64,000 bases of DNA from VRUE01 sp963840565. Lineage in GTDB: Bacteria > Actinomycetota > Thermoleophilia > Solirubrobacterales > 70-9. Where the stretch lies: the NCBI GenBank assembly GCA_963840565.1, contig CAWIZH010000002.1, forward strand, positions 868,001 to 932,000, in the 5' to 3' direction. Positions 18,930-27,160 of the stretch are shown in pieces (position 1 is the first letter of the stretch; each line of letters begins with the position of its first letter). A program made the translations under genes and the position numbers. Under the pieces are notes generated by a model. That model made no database searches, was not told where the DNA came from, and saw only the letters and a list, made by a program, of their open reading frames with translations.

Positions 18930-20343
18930 TCGGGGAGGCTATCCCGGCGGCGGCCCGGAGCTCCTCCACGGCCCCCTCGACGTAGGCGCCGAGGCGGTCG
19001 AGGTCGCCGAGCGACTCGCGGTCGGCGAGCAGGCCGAAGCCGATCGAGCCGTTGTAGCTGAAGATCGCGATCGCCAGGGCGTGGCGCTTGGCAAGGAAGC
19101 CGACCGGATAGACCTCGACCAGCTCGCGGCCGCGCACGTAGAAGGGCACCTGCGGCCCGGGGAAGTTGGTGACGAGCAGGTTGAAGAGCCGGGTGGAGAA
19201 GTTGATCGCGGCGGTCGGCCTGAGCAGCAGCGGCGGGGCGAAGTCGCGGAACCAGTCGTTGAGACCCCAGATCGCTTCCGCGCCAAGGGGCTGCTTGGAG
19301 GACTTGAGTGCGTCCATCGCCTCGGTGATCCGGTGCAGGCGGCCGACCGGGTCGGCGATCCCGACCGGCAGCGGCCCGCGCATCGCGGTCAGCATGTTGC
19401 CCAGCTCGCCGTGCTGGTTCTCGGCCCGGACCGAGACCGGGACCAGCGCTTGCAGCTCGACCCCGTCGGTCTCGAGGTCACGGTCGAGCATCCAGTTGCG
19501 CAGGGCGCCGGCGGCGACGGCGAGCGAGACGTCGTTGACGGTCCCGCCGAGGACGTTCTTGATCTGCTTGAACTCCTCAAGGTCGCCACGGGTGCCGTAG
19601 AAGCAGCGGTGCGGCGAGATGTCGACGTTGAGCGGCACCTTCGGCGCCGGCCTGAAGAGGTTCCAGGTGACCTCCCAGAGGCCGATGGCGCCGTTCGAGA
19701 AGCGCCTCCCCGCCCGGCGCGGGTGGCGCAGGCCCGCCAGGATCCAGCGGGCGCCGCGCACGGCGGTTTCGCCCACGCCGGCGAAGGCGCGGCCAACCAA
19801 GTTCAGTCGCGACGGCGGCGTATGCGGATTCCACGGCGCCGGCTCCGGGACGGGCTCGTTGACCGGCTCGACGTCGAAGAGCAGGACGCCGATGTCGACC
19901 ACCGAGATCCCGTCGGCGAGCGCGTGGTGGGTCTTGTAGACGATCGCGAAGCGGTTGCCGGCCATGCCCTCGACCAGGTTCAGTTCCCAGAGCGGCCGAG
20001 AGCGGTCCAGCGGCGGCGCGAAAGTGTCGGCGACGGCCTGGCGGAACTGCTCTTCGCTCCCGGGCGCGGCCAGCGTCGTGCGGCTGACGTGGTCGTGGAC
20101 GTCGAACTCGGGGTAGTCGACCCAGAAGGGGCGGCCGAGCTGCAGCGGCGGCACAGCGAGCCGCTGGCGCAGGCGCGGCAGCAGGTGCAGGCGGCTGCGG
20201 ATGCTGGCGAGGAACTCCTCGTGGCTGGGCGGCTCGCCCTCGCAGACCAGCACGGCGCCGATCGCCATGTGCCCGTTGGACTTCTCGTTGGCCAGGAACG
20301 ACGTATCGAACGACGTCAACCGGTCCATGTGGCGTTGTCCCAC
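18859..20343 (-). CDS. Wax ester synthase / diacylglycerol acyltransferase (WS/DGAT)
   Basis: About 490-residue acyltransferase making triacylglycerol or wax esters from acyl-CoA. The catalytic HHxxxDG motif is present as THHALADGISVVD, along with ISPHRCF and GTVNDVSLAVAAGALRNW, both conserved in the family. Start may be ATG 20343 or, better matching the family (MDRLTSFDTSFL), ATG 20328. The last 24 residues (GIASPNGDQLAGDSRPGIAD and beyond) overlap the ftsY start and look non-conserved. Such enzymes are common in actinobacteria that store neutral lipid. Confidence 0.92.
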   Translation of the reverse strand: MGQRHMDRLTSFDTSFLANEKSNGHMAIGAVLVCEGEPPSHEEFLASIRSRLHLLPRLRQRLAVPPLQLGRPFWVDYPEFDVHDHVSRTTLAAPGSEEQFRQAVADTFAPPLDRSRPLWELNLVEGMAGNRFAIVYKTHHALADGISVVDIGVLLFDVEPVNEPVPEPAPWNPHTPPSRLNLVGRAFAGVGETAVRGARWILAGLRHPRRAGRRFSNGAIGLWEVTWNLFRPAPKVPLNVDISPHRCFYGTRGDLEEFKQIKNVLGGTVNDVSLAVAAGALRNWMLDRDLETDGVELQALVPVSVRAENQHGELGNMLTAMRGPLPVGIADPVGRLHRITEAMDALKSSKQPLGAEAIWGLNDWFRDFAPPLLLRPTAAINFSTRLFNLLVTNFPGPQVPFYVRGRELVEVYPVGFLAKRHALAIAIFSYNGSIGFGLLADRESLGDLDRLGAYVEGAVEELRAAAGIASPNGDQLAGDSRPGIADGDGGLVRG

Positions 20344-20411
20344 AGCCCCTCCTTTCCTTACCCGCGAACAGCGTAGCGTGGTCCCAGCCCGCGAACGTTC
20401 TGTTTTCCTTA

Positions 20412-20468
20412 AGCGCCCAACGGGGCGTGCATTTACCCCGCTATAGGTGGCAAATGCACGCCTGGCGC
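20412..20468. terminator. Palindromic element D after smc
   Basis: GGCGTGCATTT (20424-20434) pairs with AAATGCACGCC (20452-20462), and an outer AGCGCC (20412-20417) pairs with GGCGCT (20463-20468). It lies immediately after the smc stop and upstream of the acyltransferase, so it may terminate the smc transcript. There is no clear T-run. Confidence 0.7.
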
Positions 20469-20471
20469 TGG

Positions 20472-22943
20472 CTACGCGGCTTCGGCGGACCCGCGGGGGG
20501 CCGGGACCGCGGGGGGTTGCTCGCCGATTAGGCCGGGTGGCTGAGCGTCGGGCTCCGGCTGCTCGTCGTCGCCGCTGTCCTCGGCAACGCCGGCGAAAGG
20601 TGGTGGCGCGGCAGCTTCCTCCCCACCCTCTTCGGCCTCAACTTCACGTGGCAGTTTGCGCGAGACGACCTTGGTCACGCCGTCGCCGCCCATGCTGACG
20701 CCGTAGAGCACGTCGGCGGCGTCCATCGTCCGTTTCTGGTGGGTGACGATGACGAACTGGGCGCGGTCGGAGAAGCGGCGGATCAACTGCAGGAAGCGGT
20801 CGATGTTGGCGTCGTCGAGGGCGGCCTCGACCTCGTCGAGGATGTAAAAGGGGCACGGCCTGGCGAGGAAGACGGCGAAGACGAAGGCGATCGCGACCAG
20901 CGACTTCTCGCCGCCGGAGAGCAGCGAAAGCTTGCGGGTCGACTTGCCGGCCGGGGTGACCTCGATCTCGACGCCGAGCTCCTCGCGCGCTTCTTCGCCG
21001 TCCTCGTCCTCGACCGCAGCCTCCTCGCTCGCCTCGGCGCCCTCCGCCTCTGCGTCGCGGACCGGGCGCAGGGCGACCCGGCGCAGGGCGCCGCGACCGC
21101 CCGGGAAGAGGTGCTCGACCATCTCCTCGAAGTTTTTCGCCGTCGCCTCGAAGGTCTGCTCGAAGGCACGCTCGATCTCGCGATCGATGTCGCGGATCAG
21201 CGCCTCCAGCTCGCGCATCCCCCGCTCGGTGTCCTCGCGCTGGGCCTGCAGCGACTCGACGTGCTCGCGGGCCTCCTCGTACTCGCTCTCGGCCAGCGGG
21301 TTGACCGGCCCGATCTGGGCCCGGCGGCGCTCGAGGCGCTCGAGGCGGCGATCGATGTCGGCCCGCTCCTCATCGCCCAGCGGCTGCTCCGCCGGCGCCA
21401 CCTCCTCGCCGAGGCGCTCGGCAATCGAGGCCAGCTCCTTTGCCGCCTCGGCGCGGCGGTCGCCGAGGTGCGCGGCCTCGACCTCGACTTCGGTCAGCCG
21501 GTCGGAGGCGGCGGTCATCTCCGTCTGCAACTCGTACTCGCGCTGCGAGCAGGCGCGCATCTCCTCGGCGATCTCGTCGCCGTCGCCCTCGCCGCCGACG
21601 ACCCGCTGCTCGATCCGCTCGACCCGGGCGCGAATCGCAGCCTCAGCCGCAGTCGCCGCAGCGGCGGCCGCGCGGACGTCGTCGAGCAGCTGCTCGCCGG
21701 CCGCGAGGCGCTTGCGCAGGACCTCGCGGTGGCGCTCTCCGAGCAGCCCCTCCGCCCGGCGGGCGTGGCGGATCGATCGCTCGGCACCGCTGCGCACGGC
21801 TCCCAGCGCCGCCTCGCGAGCTGCCTCGCTGGCGTTGGCCGAGCGCGCCCGGGCAAGGCCCTCGCCGGCGCCGCTGAGGCCGGCCTCGATCTCGCCCAGC
21901 TCCTCTTCCAGTTTGCGCACCCGTTCGCCGGGAGCGGCGGAGCCGCCCACATCCAAGGTCAGGGGGCCGAGCTCGGCGCGGAGTGCCTCCAGCGCGCCCG
22001 CCAACTCGCCCTCGCGATCGTTGAGACCGGAGGCGCGGATCGCGACCCGCTGCTGGTCGCCGCGCAGCTTGGTCAGCAGCCCCCAGGCCTGAGTGCGGTC
22101 GCGGTCGCGGGCGGCGAAGCGCTCCTCCGCGGCACGGCGCTTCTCGCTGACCTCGGCCAGGCGCTTCTCGATCGCGGTTCTCTGCGTGCGCGCCTCGACC
22201 GCGGCCTTCTCCGCCGCGGCCGCCCGGTCGGCGCCGAAGCGCAGCTCCTCGGCGACGATCTGGCCGCGCAGGCCCAGTTCCTCGCGCTCGATCCGCGCGC
22301 CCAGCTCCGCAGCCTGCGCCTGGCGCTTCAGCGGCCGCAGGCGGGCGCGCGCCTCGCGCTCGAGGTCGAGGGCACGGTCGAGGTTGTCGCGCGCCGCCCG
22401 CAGCTTCAGCTCGGAGCGGCGGCGGCGCTTGCGGTGCTTGCCGAGGCCGGCCGCCTCCTCGATCAGGAGGCGCCGTTCGCGCGGTTTGGAGTGGATGATC
22501 GACTCGACCCTGCCCTGGCTGATCACCGAGTGCATCTCGCGGCCGAGGTTGGTGTCGGAGAGCACCTCGGTGACGTCGACGAGGCGGCAGCGGGCGCCGT
22601 TGAGGCGGTAGGAGCCCTCGCCGGAGCGGTCGAGCGTGCGCTTGACCGCGACTTCGGAGAGCTCGGTCGCGGCGCGACCCTCGGAGTTGTCGATCACGAC
22701 CTCGACTTCGGCGGCGCGGCGCTGGCCGATGCCCTTGCCGCCGGCCGAGATCACGTCCTGCATCGAGGCGCCGCGGATCGCGCCGGGGCTCTGCTCGCCC
22801 AGCGCCCAGAGCACCGCATCGGTGATGTTCGACTTGCCCGAACCGTTGGGGCCGACGATCACGCTGACGCCAGGCGAGAACTCCAGCCTCGCCCGCTCGG
22901 GGAACGACTTGAACCCCTTCATCTCGATTGATCTCAGATACAT
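20472..22943 (-). CDS. smc: Chromosome segregation ATPase SMC, short form apparently without hinge
   Basis: Structural-maintenance-of-chromosomes ATPase. The N-terminal head has IEMKGFKSF and Walker A GPNGSGKSNI (residues 31-40), with SQGRVESIIHSKPRERRLL near 142-160. The C-terminal head has the signature LSLLSGGEKSLVAIAF near 672 and Walker B PFYILDEVEAALDD near 700. The protein is 823 residues where about 1150-1200 is usual. Between the heads I see only charged coiled-coil sequence (roughly 170-640) and no globular hinge. A disordered acidic, proline-rich tail closes it. The frame is intact and scpA/scpB occur at 59-60 kb. The mutM gene often found between rnc and smc is missing. Confidence 0.93.
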   Translation of the reverse strand: MYLRSIEMKGFKSFPERARLEFSPGVSVIVGPNGSGKSNITDAVLWALGEQSPGAIRGASMQDVISAGGKGIGQRRAAEVEVVIDNSEGRAATELSEVAVKRTLDRSGEGSYRLNGARCRLVDVTEVLSDTNLGREMHSVISQGRVESIIHSKPRERRLLIEEAAGLGKHRKRRRRSELKLRAARDNLDRALDLEREARARLRPLKRQAQAAELGARIEREELGLRGQIVAEELRFGADRAAAAEKAAVEARTQRTAIEKRLAEVSEKRRAAEERFAARDRDRTQAWGLLTKLRGDQQRVAIRASGLNDREGELAGALEALRAELGPLTLDVGGSAAPGERVRKLEEELGEIEAGLSGAGEGLARARSANASEAAREAALGAVRSGAERSIRHARRAEGLLGERHREVLRKRLAAGEQLLDDVRAAAAAATAAEAAIRARVERIEQRVVGGEGDGDEIAEEMRACSQREYELQTEMTAASDRLTEVEVEAAHLGDRRAEAAKELASIAERLGEEVAPAEQPLGDEERADIDRRLERLERRRAQIGPVNPLAESEYEEAREHVESLQAQREDTERGMRELEALIRDIDREIERAFEQTFEATAKNFEEMVEHLFPGGRGALRRVALRPVRDAEAEGAEASEEAAVEDEDGEEAREELGVEIEVTPAGKSTRKLSLLSGGEKSLVAIAFVFAVFLARPCPFYILDEVEAALDDANIDRFLQLIRRFSDRAQFVIVTHQKRTMDAADVLYGVSMGGDGVTKVVSRKLPREVEAEEGGEEAAAPPPFAGVAEDSGDDEQPEPDAQPPGLIGEQPPAVPAPRGSAEAA

Positions 22944-23019
22944 GCGTGGTTTCTCCGGCTGCGGTCCCTCGACCCCGCCAGCGCCAAGGCTCTCTGTTGA
23001 GTCGGACGCAATCTCATAT

Positions 23020-23697
23020 TCAGCCTCCCAAGCGCTTCAGCGCCTGCTCGGCCGCAGCTTGCTCGGCCGCCTTCTTGCTCCGGCCCACCCCTTCGCCGAT
23101 CTGCTCGGAGTCGACGATCGCCGCCACCTCGAAGCGGCGCCGGTGCGGCGGGCCGGATTCGGCGCTGACCTCGTAGCTTACGCGCGCGCGGCGGCGCGCC
23201 AGCAGCTCTTGCAGCGCTGACTTGAAGTCGATCCTGGTCTCGCTCGCGTGCTCGATCCGCGGCTCGAAGGCAGCCGCGACGGCGCCGCAGACGCGCTCGA
23301 AGCCAAAGGCTAAGAAGCAGGCGCCGATCAGCGCCTCGGTCGCCTCCGGCAGTGGCCGCTCGCCGCTCAAGAGCACCTCGGCCGGGATCCCCACCGGCAT
23401 CTCCTCCGGCTCGTTGGCGCGCAGCATCGCCGGCACGTCGAGCTCACGCCCGACCTCGGCGCAGGAGACGCCGCTGACCGCCTGGTTGTGGACCTTGGTC
23501 AGGCCGCCGGCGTCGACCCCCGGGAAGTGATCGATCAGGTGGCCGGCGACGGCAAGGGCAAGCACGCTGTCGCCGAGGTAAGCGAGGCGCTCGTAGGACT
23601 CGGTGCGGTCCTCGGTCCAAGACGAGTGGGTCAGCGCCTGGCGGCGCAGGTCCTCGGGAAGCTCCGCGATCAGCTCGGAGAGTGCGGTGATGCTCAC
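23020..23697 (-). CDS. rnc: Ribonuclease III
   Basis: Double-strand RNA endonuclease, 225 residues: an RNase III domain with ALTHSSW and the signature region ERLAYLGDSVL, a second site PLPEATEALIGACF, and a C-terminal dsRNA-binding domain ending RSKKAAEQAAAEQALKRL. Compared with the E. coli enzyme, the glutamate at position 41 of ERLEFLGD is alanine here and the Asp114 position is glutamate; Asp45 and Glu117 equivalents are kept. Start is a GTG at 23697 that overlaps the acpP stop. Cleavage of rRNA precursors is the expected role. Confidence 0.93.
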   Translation of the reverse strand: MSITALSELIAELPEDLRRQALTHSSWTEDRTESYERLAYLGDSVLALAVAGHLIDHFPGVDAGGLTKVHNQAVSGVSCAEVGRELDVPAMLRANEPEEMPVGIPAEVLLSGERPLPEATEALIGACFLAFGFERVCGAVAAAFEPRIEHASETRIDFKSALQELLARRRARVSYEVSAESGPPHRRRFEVAAIVDSEQIGEGVGRSKKAAEQAAAEQALKRLGG

Positions 23698-23939
23698 GCC
23701 GGGGCGTGCTCGAGCACGAACGCGACTGCGTCGCCGACGGTTGCGATCTTCGCCGCCTGCTCATCGGAGACGGAGATCCCGTAGGTGTCCTCCAGCTCCA
23801 TCACCAACTCGTAGAGGTCGAGCGAGTCAGCGTCGAGGTCCTCCTTGAAGCGGGTGCCCTCGGCGATCTTGGCGGCGTCGACCTCGAGCTCCTCGGCGAG
23901 GTGCTCGCGGACCAGGGTGAGGACTTCCTCGTGGGTCAT
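23694..23939 (-). CDS. acpP: Acyl carrier protein
   Basis: About 81 residues from ATG 23939. Carries the 4'-phosphopantetheine serine in DLDADSLDLYELVMELE, and is strongly acidic as ACPs are. It shuttles acyl chains in fatty acid synthesis. Neighbours plsX upstream and rnc downstream (overlapping GTG start) match the standard plsX-acpP-rnc block. Longer in-frame starts at 23954 and 23972 exist but add non-conserved residues. Confidence 0.95.
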   Translation of the reverse strand: MTHEEVLTLVREHLAEELEVDAAKIAEGTRFKEDLDADSLDLYELVMELEDTYGISVSDEQAAKIATVGDAVAFVLEHAPA

Positions 23940-24029
23940 GACAAGGCCTTCCATTCGCGCTCCACTCGGCACGGATTCGAATGACCGGCGATCACCGCGC
24001 CGACTGGAACGCTCATAGCCGGTTTCCTA

Positions 24030-25064
24030 TCACGAGTCCTCCGCGAGATCGCTATTTGCGGCCAGGTCGCCCCTGCCCGCACCGCCTTCTTGGAGCAGCG
24101 CGGCGGTGCGGCCGACCGCATCGGCCTCAACGCAGCGGGCCGCCAGGCGCACGGCGTTGGCGATTCCCTCAGCCCCGGAGCTGCCGTGGCCGACGACGGC
24201 GATGCCGCGCAGGCCGAGCAGGATCGCGCCGCCGGTGGTGTCCGGGTGCAACTCGCGGCGCAGGCCACCGAGCGCCGGGCGCATCAGCAGCCCGCCTAGC
24301 GCTGCCAGCGGGTTCGAGCGAGCCGCGTCGCGAATCGCCCCCGTGACCGTCTTCGCCGTCCCCTCCATCAGCTTCAGCGCGACGTTGCCGGTGAAGCCGT
24401 CGGTGACGACCACGTCGGCGACGCCGCTCGGCAAGTCGCGCCCCTCGACGTTGCCGGCGAACTCGATCCCCGGCGAGACGGAGAGGATCTCGTGCGCGGC
24501 GACCACTTCCTCGCGCCCCTTGCCCGCCTCCTCGCCGACCGAGAGCAGGCCCACCCGCGGCCGCTCAACCCCGAGCACGGCGGCGCTGAAGGCAGCGCCG
24601 AGAAAAGCGAACTGGACCAGGTGCTGGGCCCGCACCTCGACGTTGGCGCCGACGTCGAGGAAGAGCACCCGCTTGCCGGGGACGGGCAGTTGCACTGCAA
24701 GGGCCGGCCGTTGCACGCCCTTGAGCCGGCGCAGGCCAAAGGTGGCGGCGGCCATCGCCGCCCCGGTCGAGCCGGCGCTCACCATCGCATCGGCGCGGCC
24801 CTCGGCGACGTCGGCGGCGGCGCGGACCACGGAGGCCTCTTTCTTGGTGCGTACCGCGGCGACGGGGTCCTCCTCGTTGCCAATCCACTCGCTCGTCGAG
24901 ACGACCTCGATCCCGTCGGCACCTTTTAGCCCAAGCTCTTCGGGGGACCCGAAGATCCGCAGACGTATCCCGTCCGCGGCTGCCATCCGCGCACCCTCAG
25001 CGAGCACGCCAAAGCCCTGCTCAGCCCCGAAGCCATCAAGGGCCACGGTCGGCCCGCGCCCCAA
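24030..25064 (-). CDS. plsX: Phosphate acyltransferase PlsX
   Basis: 344 residues; makes acyl-phosphate from acyl-ACP for phospholipid synthesis. Conserved VSAGSTGAAMAAATFGLRR, PGKRVLFLDVGANVEV, LLSVGEEAGKG, VTDGFTGNVALKLMEGTAK and GGAILLGLRGIAVVGHGSS. It follows rpmF by only three bases on the same strand, so the two are one operon. A start further upstream is not needed. Confidence 0.96.
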   Translation of the reverse strand: MGRGPTVALDGFGAEQGFGVLAEGARMAAADGIRLRIFGSPEELGLKGADGIEVVSTSEWIGNEEDPVAAVRTKKEASVVRAAADVAEGRADAMVSAGSTGAAMAAATFGLRRLKGVQRPALAVQLPVPGKRVLFLDVGANVEVRAQHLVQFAFLGAAFSAAVLGVERPRVGLLSVGEEAGKGREEVVAAHEILSVSPGIEFAGNVEGRDLPSGVADVVVTDGFTGNVALKLMEGTAKTVTGAIRDAARSNPLAALGGLLMRPALGGLRRELHPDTTGGAILLGLRGIAVVGHGSSGAEGIANAVRLAARCVEADAVGRTAALLQEGGAGRGDLAANSDLAEDS

Positions 25065-25067
25065 GCT

Positions 25068-25280
25068 CTACTCCGAGTCGGAGGGAGCCGCAGTCGGCTC
25101 GGCGACCGTGTGTTTGATGACCTCACGCCCAGCGTAGGTGCCACATGTGGGGCACACGCGGTGAGGTAGTCGCGGGCTATGGCAGCGCGGACACTGGTTC
25201 AAGCGTGCCTTGCCAGCCTTGTGATTGGCCCGTCGCTTGTCGCGGCGGGCGCTCGAGGTTCTCTTCTTCGGGACGGCCAT
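25068..25280 (-). CDS. rpmF: Ribosomal protein L32
   Basis: 70 residues; starts MAVPKKRTSSARRDKRRA and has a zinc ribbon CPRC...CPTCG, the zinc-bound form of L32. In most bacteria yceD precedes rpmF in the same operon; here yceD is nearby but points the other way, separated by a methyltransferase and element E. Confidence 0.97.
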   Translation of the reverse strand: MAVPKKRTSSARRDKRRANHKAGKARLNQCPRCHSPRLPHRVCPTCGTYAGREVIKHTVAEPTAAPSDSE

Positions 25281-25320
25281 AGGTCGCGAGATGGTAGCGA
25301 CCGGAAGCTCCAGGGTGCTC

Positions 25321-25393
25321 AGAGGGGTCCGATACCCCCTCTGAAAACACTCCAGCGCGAAGCGCGTTTTCAGAGGGGGTATCGGACCCCTCT
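25321..25393. repeat. Palindromic element E with 28-bp perfect arms
   Basis: Perfect inverted repeat of 28 bp at 25321-25348 and 25366-25393 around the 17-base loop ACTCCAGCGCGAAGCGC. Each arm can also fold on itself (AGAGGGG with CCCCTCT), so a cruciform or two alternative hairpin pairs are possible. The central 27 bases differ at only one position from element F. It lies between rpmF and the methyltransferase. Confidence 0.92.
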
Positions 25394-25394
25394 C

Positions 25395-25889
25395 TCAGTA
25401 GACCGCCCTCACCACGGCTAGGTCGTCGACCTGCCAGGTGATCTCGCCATCCGACCAAGCGAGCAGGTCTTGAAGCTTTTGCGGCTCGAAGACGTCGCCA
25501 ATGACCAGCGAACGGGACTGCTCCTTGACGCGGCGGCAGAGCGCGCGGAGCTGGTCGTCGGGCAGTTCGCCGGCCGAGAGGACCGAGATAACCAGGTCCC
25601 AGGGGCCGTCGGGCAGCGGGTCCTCCATGCGGGCGAGCTGGACGTCGTCGTAGCTCTGGCGGGCGCGGAAGACCATGTCGGGGCTGGCGTCGAGGCCGAT
25701 CACCCAGGCGTCGGGGTGGGCCTCGATCAGGCGCCGGGTGGTCTCCCCCGTCCCCATCCCCAGCTCGAGCACTCGCTCGGGGGCGAACGGGATCGCCGCT
25801 ATCGCCTGCTCCTGCAGTTCGTCGTAGCGGGGGATCTGCGAGCGGATTCGCTCGAGGTAGACCTCTGGTGTCCAGTCGAATCGGTTCAT
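25395..25889 (-). CDS. SAM-dependent methyltransferase, class I
   Basis: About 164 residues from ATG 25889 (MNRFDWTPEVYLERI). The SAM-binding glycine motif VLELGMGTGETTRRL is followed by acidic residues in VIGLDASPDMV and by PWDLVISVLSAGEL. The target is not predictable. An in-frame start at 25997 would overlap the divergent yceD and is rejected. The stop lies just outside the right arm of element E. Its presence between yceD and rpmF is unusual. Confidence 0.85.
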   Translation of the reverse strand: MNRFDWTPEVYLERIRSQIPRYDELQEQAIAAIPFAPERVLELGMGTGETTRRLIEAHPDAWVIGLDASPDMVFRARQSYDDVQLARMEDPLPDGPWDLVISVLSAGELPDDQLRALCRRVKEQSRSLVIGDVFEPQKLQDLLAWSDGEITWQVDDLAVVRAVY

Positions 25890-25946
25890 TCCGTAATCTC
25901 GTCGGAGGCAGTCATCGTAAGCCTGGCTGAAGCGGAGGAACGGCAA

Positions 25947-26471
25947 ATGGCCCAAGCGACCACGATCATCGACCTTGCGCGGCTGTCCCTCTCCCATGGC
26001 GAGGGACGCCGGCTCGAGCTGCCCGTGTACCTGGAGCCGCTGGAGCTAGCCGGTCAGGCCTACGCGGTCTCACCCGAGTCGGTCGCTGCCCGCCTCGACG
26101 TCTCCCGGCCGAGCAGCGGCTGGGCATTTCGCCTTCGCTTTCCCCTCCGGATCGAAGGCCCCTGCATGCGCTGCCTCGGCGCGGCAGCGCTCGAAACCGA
26201 GGTCGACGCCCGCGAGGTAGCCCAGGAAAACACCGATGACGATGACCTGCGCAGCCCCTACGTAGAAAACGAGGAGCTCGACCTGGGGCGCTGGGCCCAC
26301 GACGCCGCGGTCCTCACCATCCCCACCCAATTCTTCTGCCGCCCCGACTGCGCCGGCCTCTGCCCCGTCTGCGGAGAGCCGTTGAATGACGCCGATCCGG
26401 CCGACCATGAACACGACACCGGCACCGACCCGCGCTGGGCAAAGCTCCAAGAGCTAAAGCTCGAGGAGTAG
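25947..26471 (+). CDS. yceD: YceD/DUF177 family protein
   Basis: About 174 residues. The N-terminal part has RLELPVYLEPLELAGQAY and the core CMRCL; the C-terminal cysteines CRPDC and CPVCGEPLN may bind zinc, and the end DPRWAKLQELK is the family hallmark. YceD is linked to 23S rRNA accumulation in other bacteria. The start ATG 25947 is supported by the ribosome site GCGGAGGAACGGC ahead of it. It is on the opposite strand to rpmF, unlike the usual yceD-rpmF pair. Confidence 0.92.
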   Translation: MAQATTIIDLARLSLSHGEGRRLELPVYLEPLELAGQAYAVSPESVAARLDVSRPSSGWAFRLRFPLRIEGPCMRCLGAAALETEVDAREVAQENTDDDDLRSPYVENEELDLGRWAHDAAVLTIPTQFFCRPDCAGLCPVCGEPLNDADPADHEHDTGTDPRWAKLQELKLEE

Positions 26472-26493
26472 CCAGCTCAAACCGCGGTGCATC

Positions 26494-26561
26494 GGAGGGC
26501 GTCGAGCCCTCCTCAAAACACTCAAGCGCGAAGCGCGTTTTGAGGAGGCATTGGCCTCCTC
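26494..26561. repeat. Palindromic element F with the same core as element E
   Basis: Central arms CTCCTCAAAAC (26509-26519) and GTTTTGAGGAG (26537-26547) flank the loop ACTCAAGCGCGAAGCGC. The core is nearly identical to element E. Flanking hairpins GGAGGGC/GCCCTCC (26494-26512) and GAGGAGGC/GCCTCCTC (26542-26561) compete with the central stem, as in an attenuator. It lies between convergent yceD and the DivIVA-like gene. Confidence 0.9.
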
Positions 26562-26569
26562 GCTAACGG

Positions 26570-27055
26570 CTAAGCCTGCTCGTCCAGCTCGGCGACCGGC
26601 TGCTGCTCTTCGTCGCGCCCAGCCAGGCGATCGCGGCCGCGTTGCACAGCCGCGAGGAACTTCTGAAGGTTGACCTCGAGCGTATTGAGGATCTCGTCGG
26701 CGTAGTCCTCGGCGCCGAGGCGGATCTCGCGCTCGCGCGAACGGGCGTCCTCGACGATCTCGTCGGCGGCGCGCTCGGCCTGCTTGGTGACCTCCTCGTC
26801 GGAGATCAGGCGGGCCTGCTGCTCGCGCGCCTCGCGGACGATCCGCTCGGCCTCGCGCTTGGCCTCGGCCAGCATCTCCTGGCGCTCCTTGACGATCCAG
26901 CGGGCCTGCTTGATCTCCTCGGGGATCGTCGCCCGCATCTGGTCGAGGAGGTCGTAGATCTCCTCGCGGTCCACGCGAACCTGGTCCGTCAGGGGGACGG
27001 GTCGGGCGTTGTGGACAACGTCGTCCAGCTTGTCTATTAGAACGAGAACGTCCAT
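26570..27055 (-). CDS. DivIVA/Wag31-like coiled-coil protein
   Basis: 161 residues, mostly a charged coiled coil (QARWIVKERQEMLAEAKRE, ISDEEVTKQAERAADEIVE) with an N-terminal segment MDVLVLIDKLDDVVHNAR. This is the type of small coiled-coil protein encoded between coaD and yceD in many actinobacteria and related to DivIVA/SepIVA proteins of polar growth and division. No catalytic motif. ATG start at 27055, intact frame. Confidence 0.75.
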   Translation of the reverse strand: MDVLVLIDKLDDVVHNARPVPLTDQVRVDREEIYDLLDQMRATIPEEIKQARWIVKERQEMLAEAKREAERIVREAREQQARLISDEEVTKQAERAADEIVEDARSREREIRLGAEDYADEILNTLEVNLQKFLAAVQRGRDRLAGRDEEQQPVAELDEQA

Positions 27056-27114
27056 CAGAAGGTCGTAAGCCTACGTGTAAGCGGCATCTTCGGTGAAGAA
27101 GCGGTTATTTCCTC

Positions 27115-27160
27115 GGCTTTTTGCAAGCTCTCTCCCACACCGCTCCTTGCTGAAAAAGCC
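27115..27160. terminator. Hairpin after coaD
   Basis: GGCTTTTTGCAAG (27115-27127) pairs with CTTGCTGAAAAAGCC (27146-27160) with a two-base bulge. The right arm ends on the first base of the coaD stop codon. It may terminate the coaD transcript; the inner T5/A5 tract resembles elements A and B. Confidence 0.6.

Noticed and set aside
18427..20376. Plus-strand open frame of 649 codons
   Set aside because: Antisense to ftsY and the WS/DGAT gene; no recognisable domain and composition typical of a shadow frame.
20739..22931. Plus-strand open frame of 730 codons opposite smc
   Set aside because: Follows the repetitive Glu/Ala/Arg codons of the SMC coiled coil in reverse; no independent start signal or motif.
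25321..26561. CRISPR-like repeats from the shared cores
   Set aside because: Only two copies, more than 1 kb apart with genes between, and palindromic; no spacer array or cas gene.
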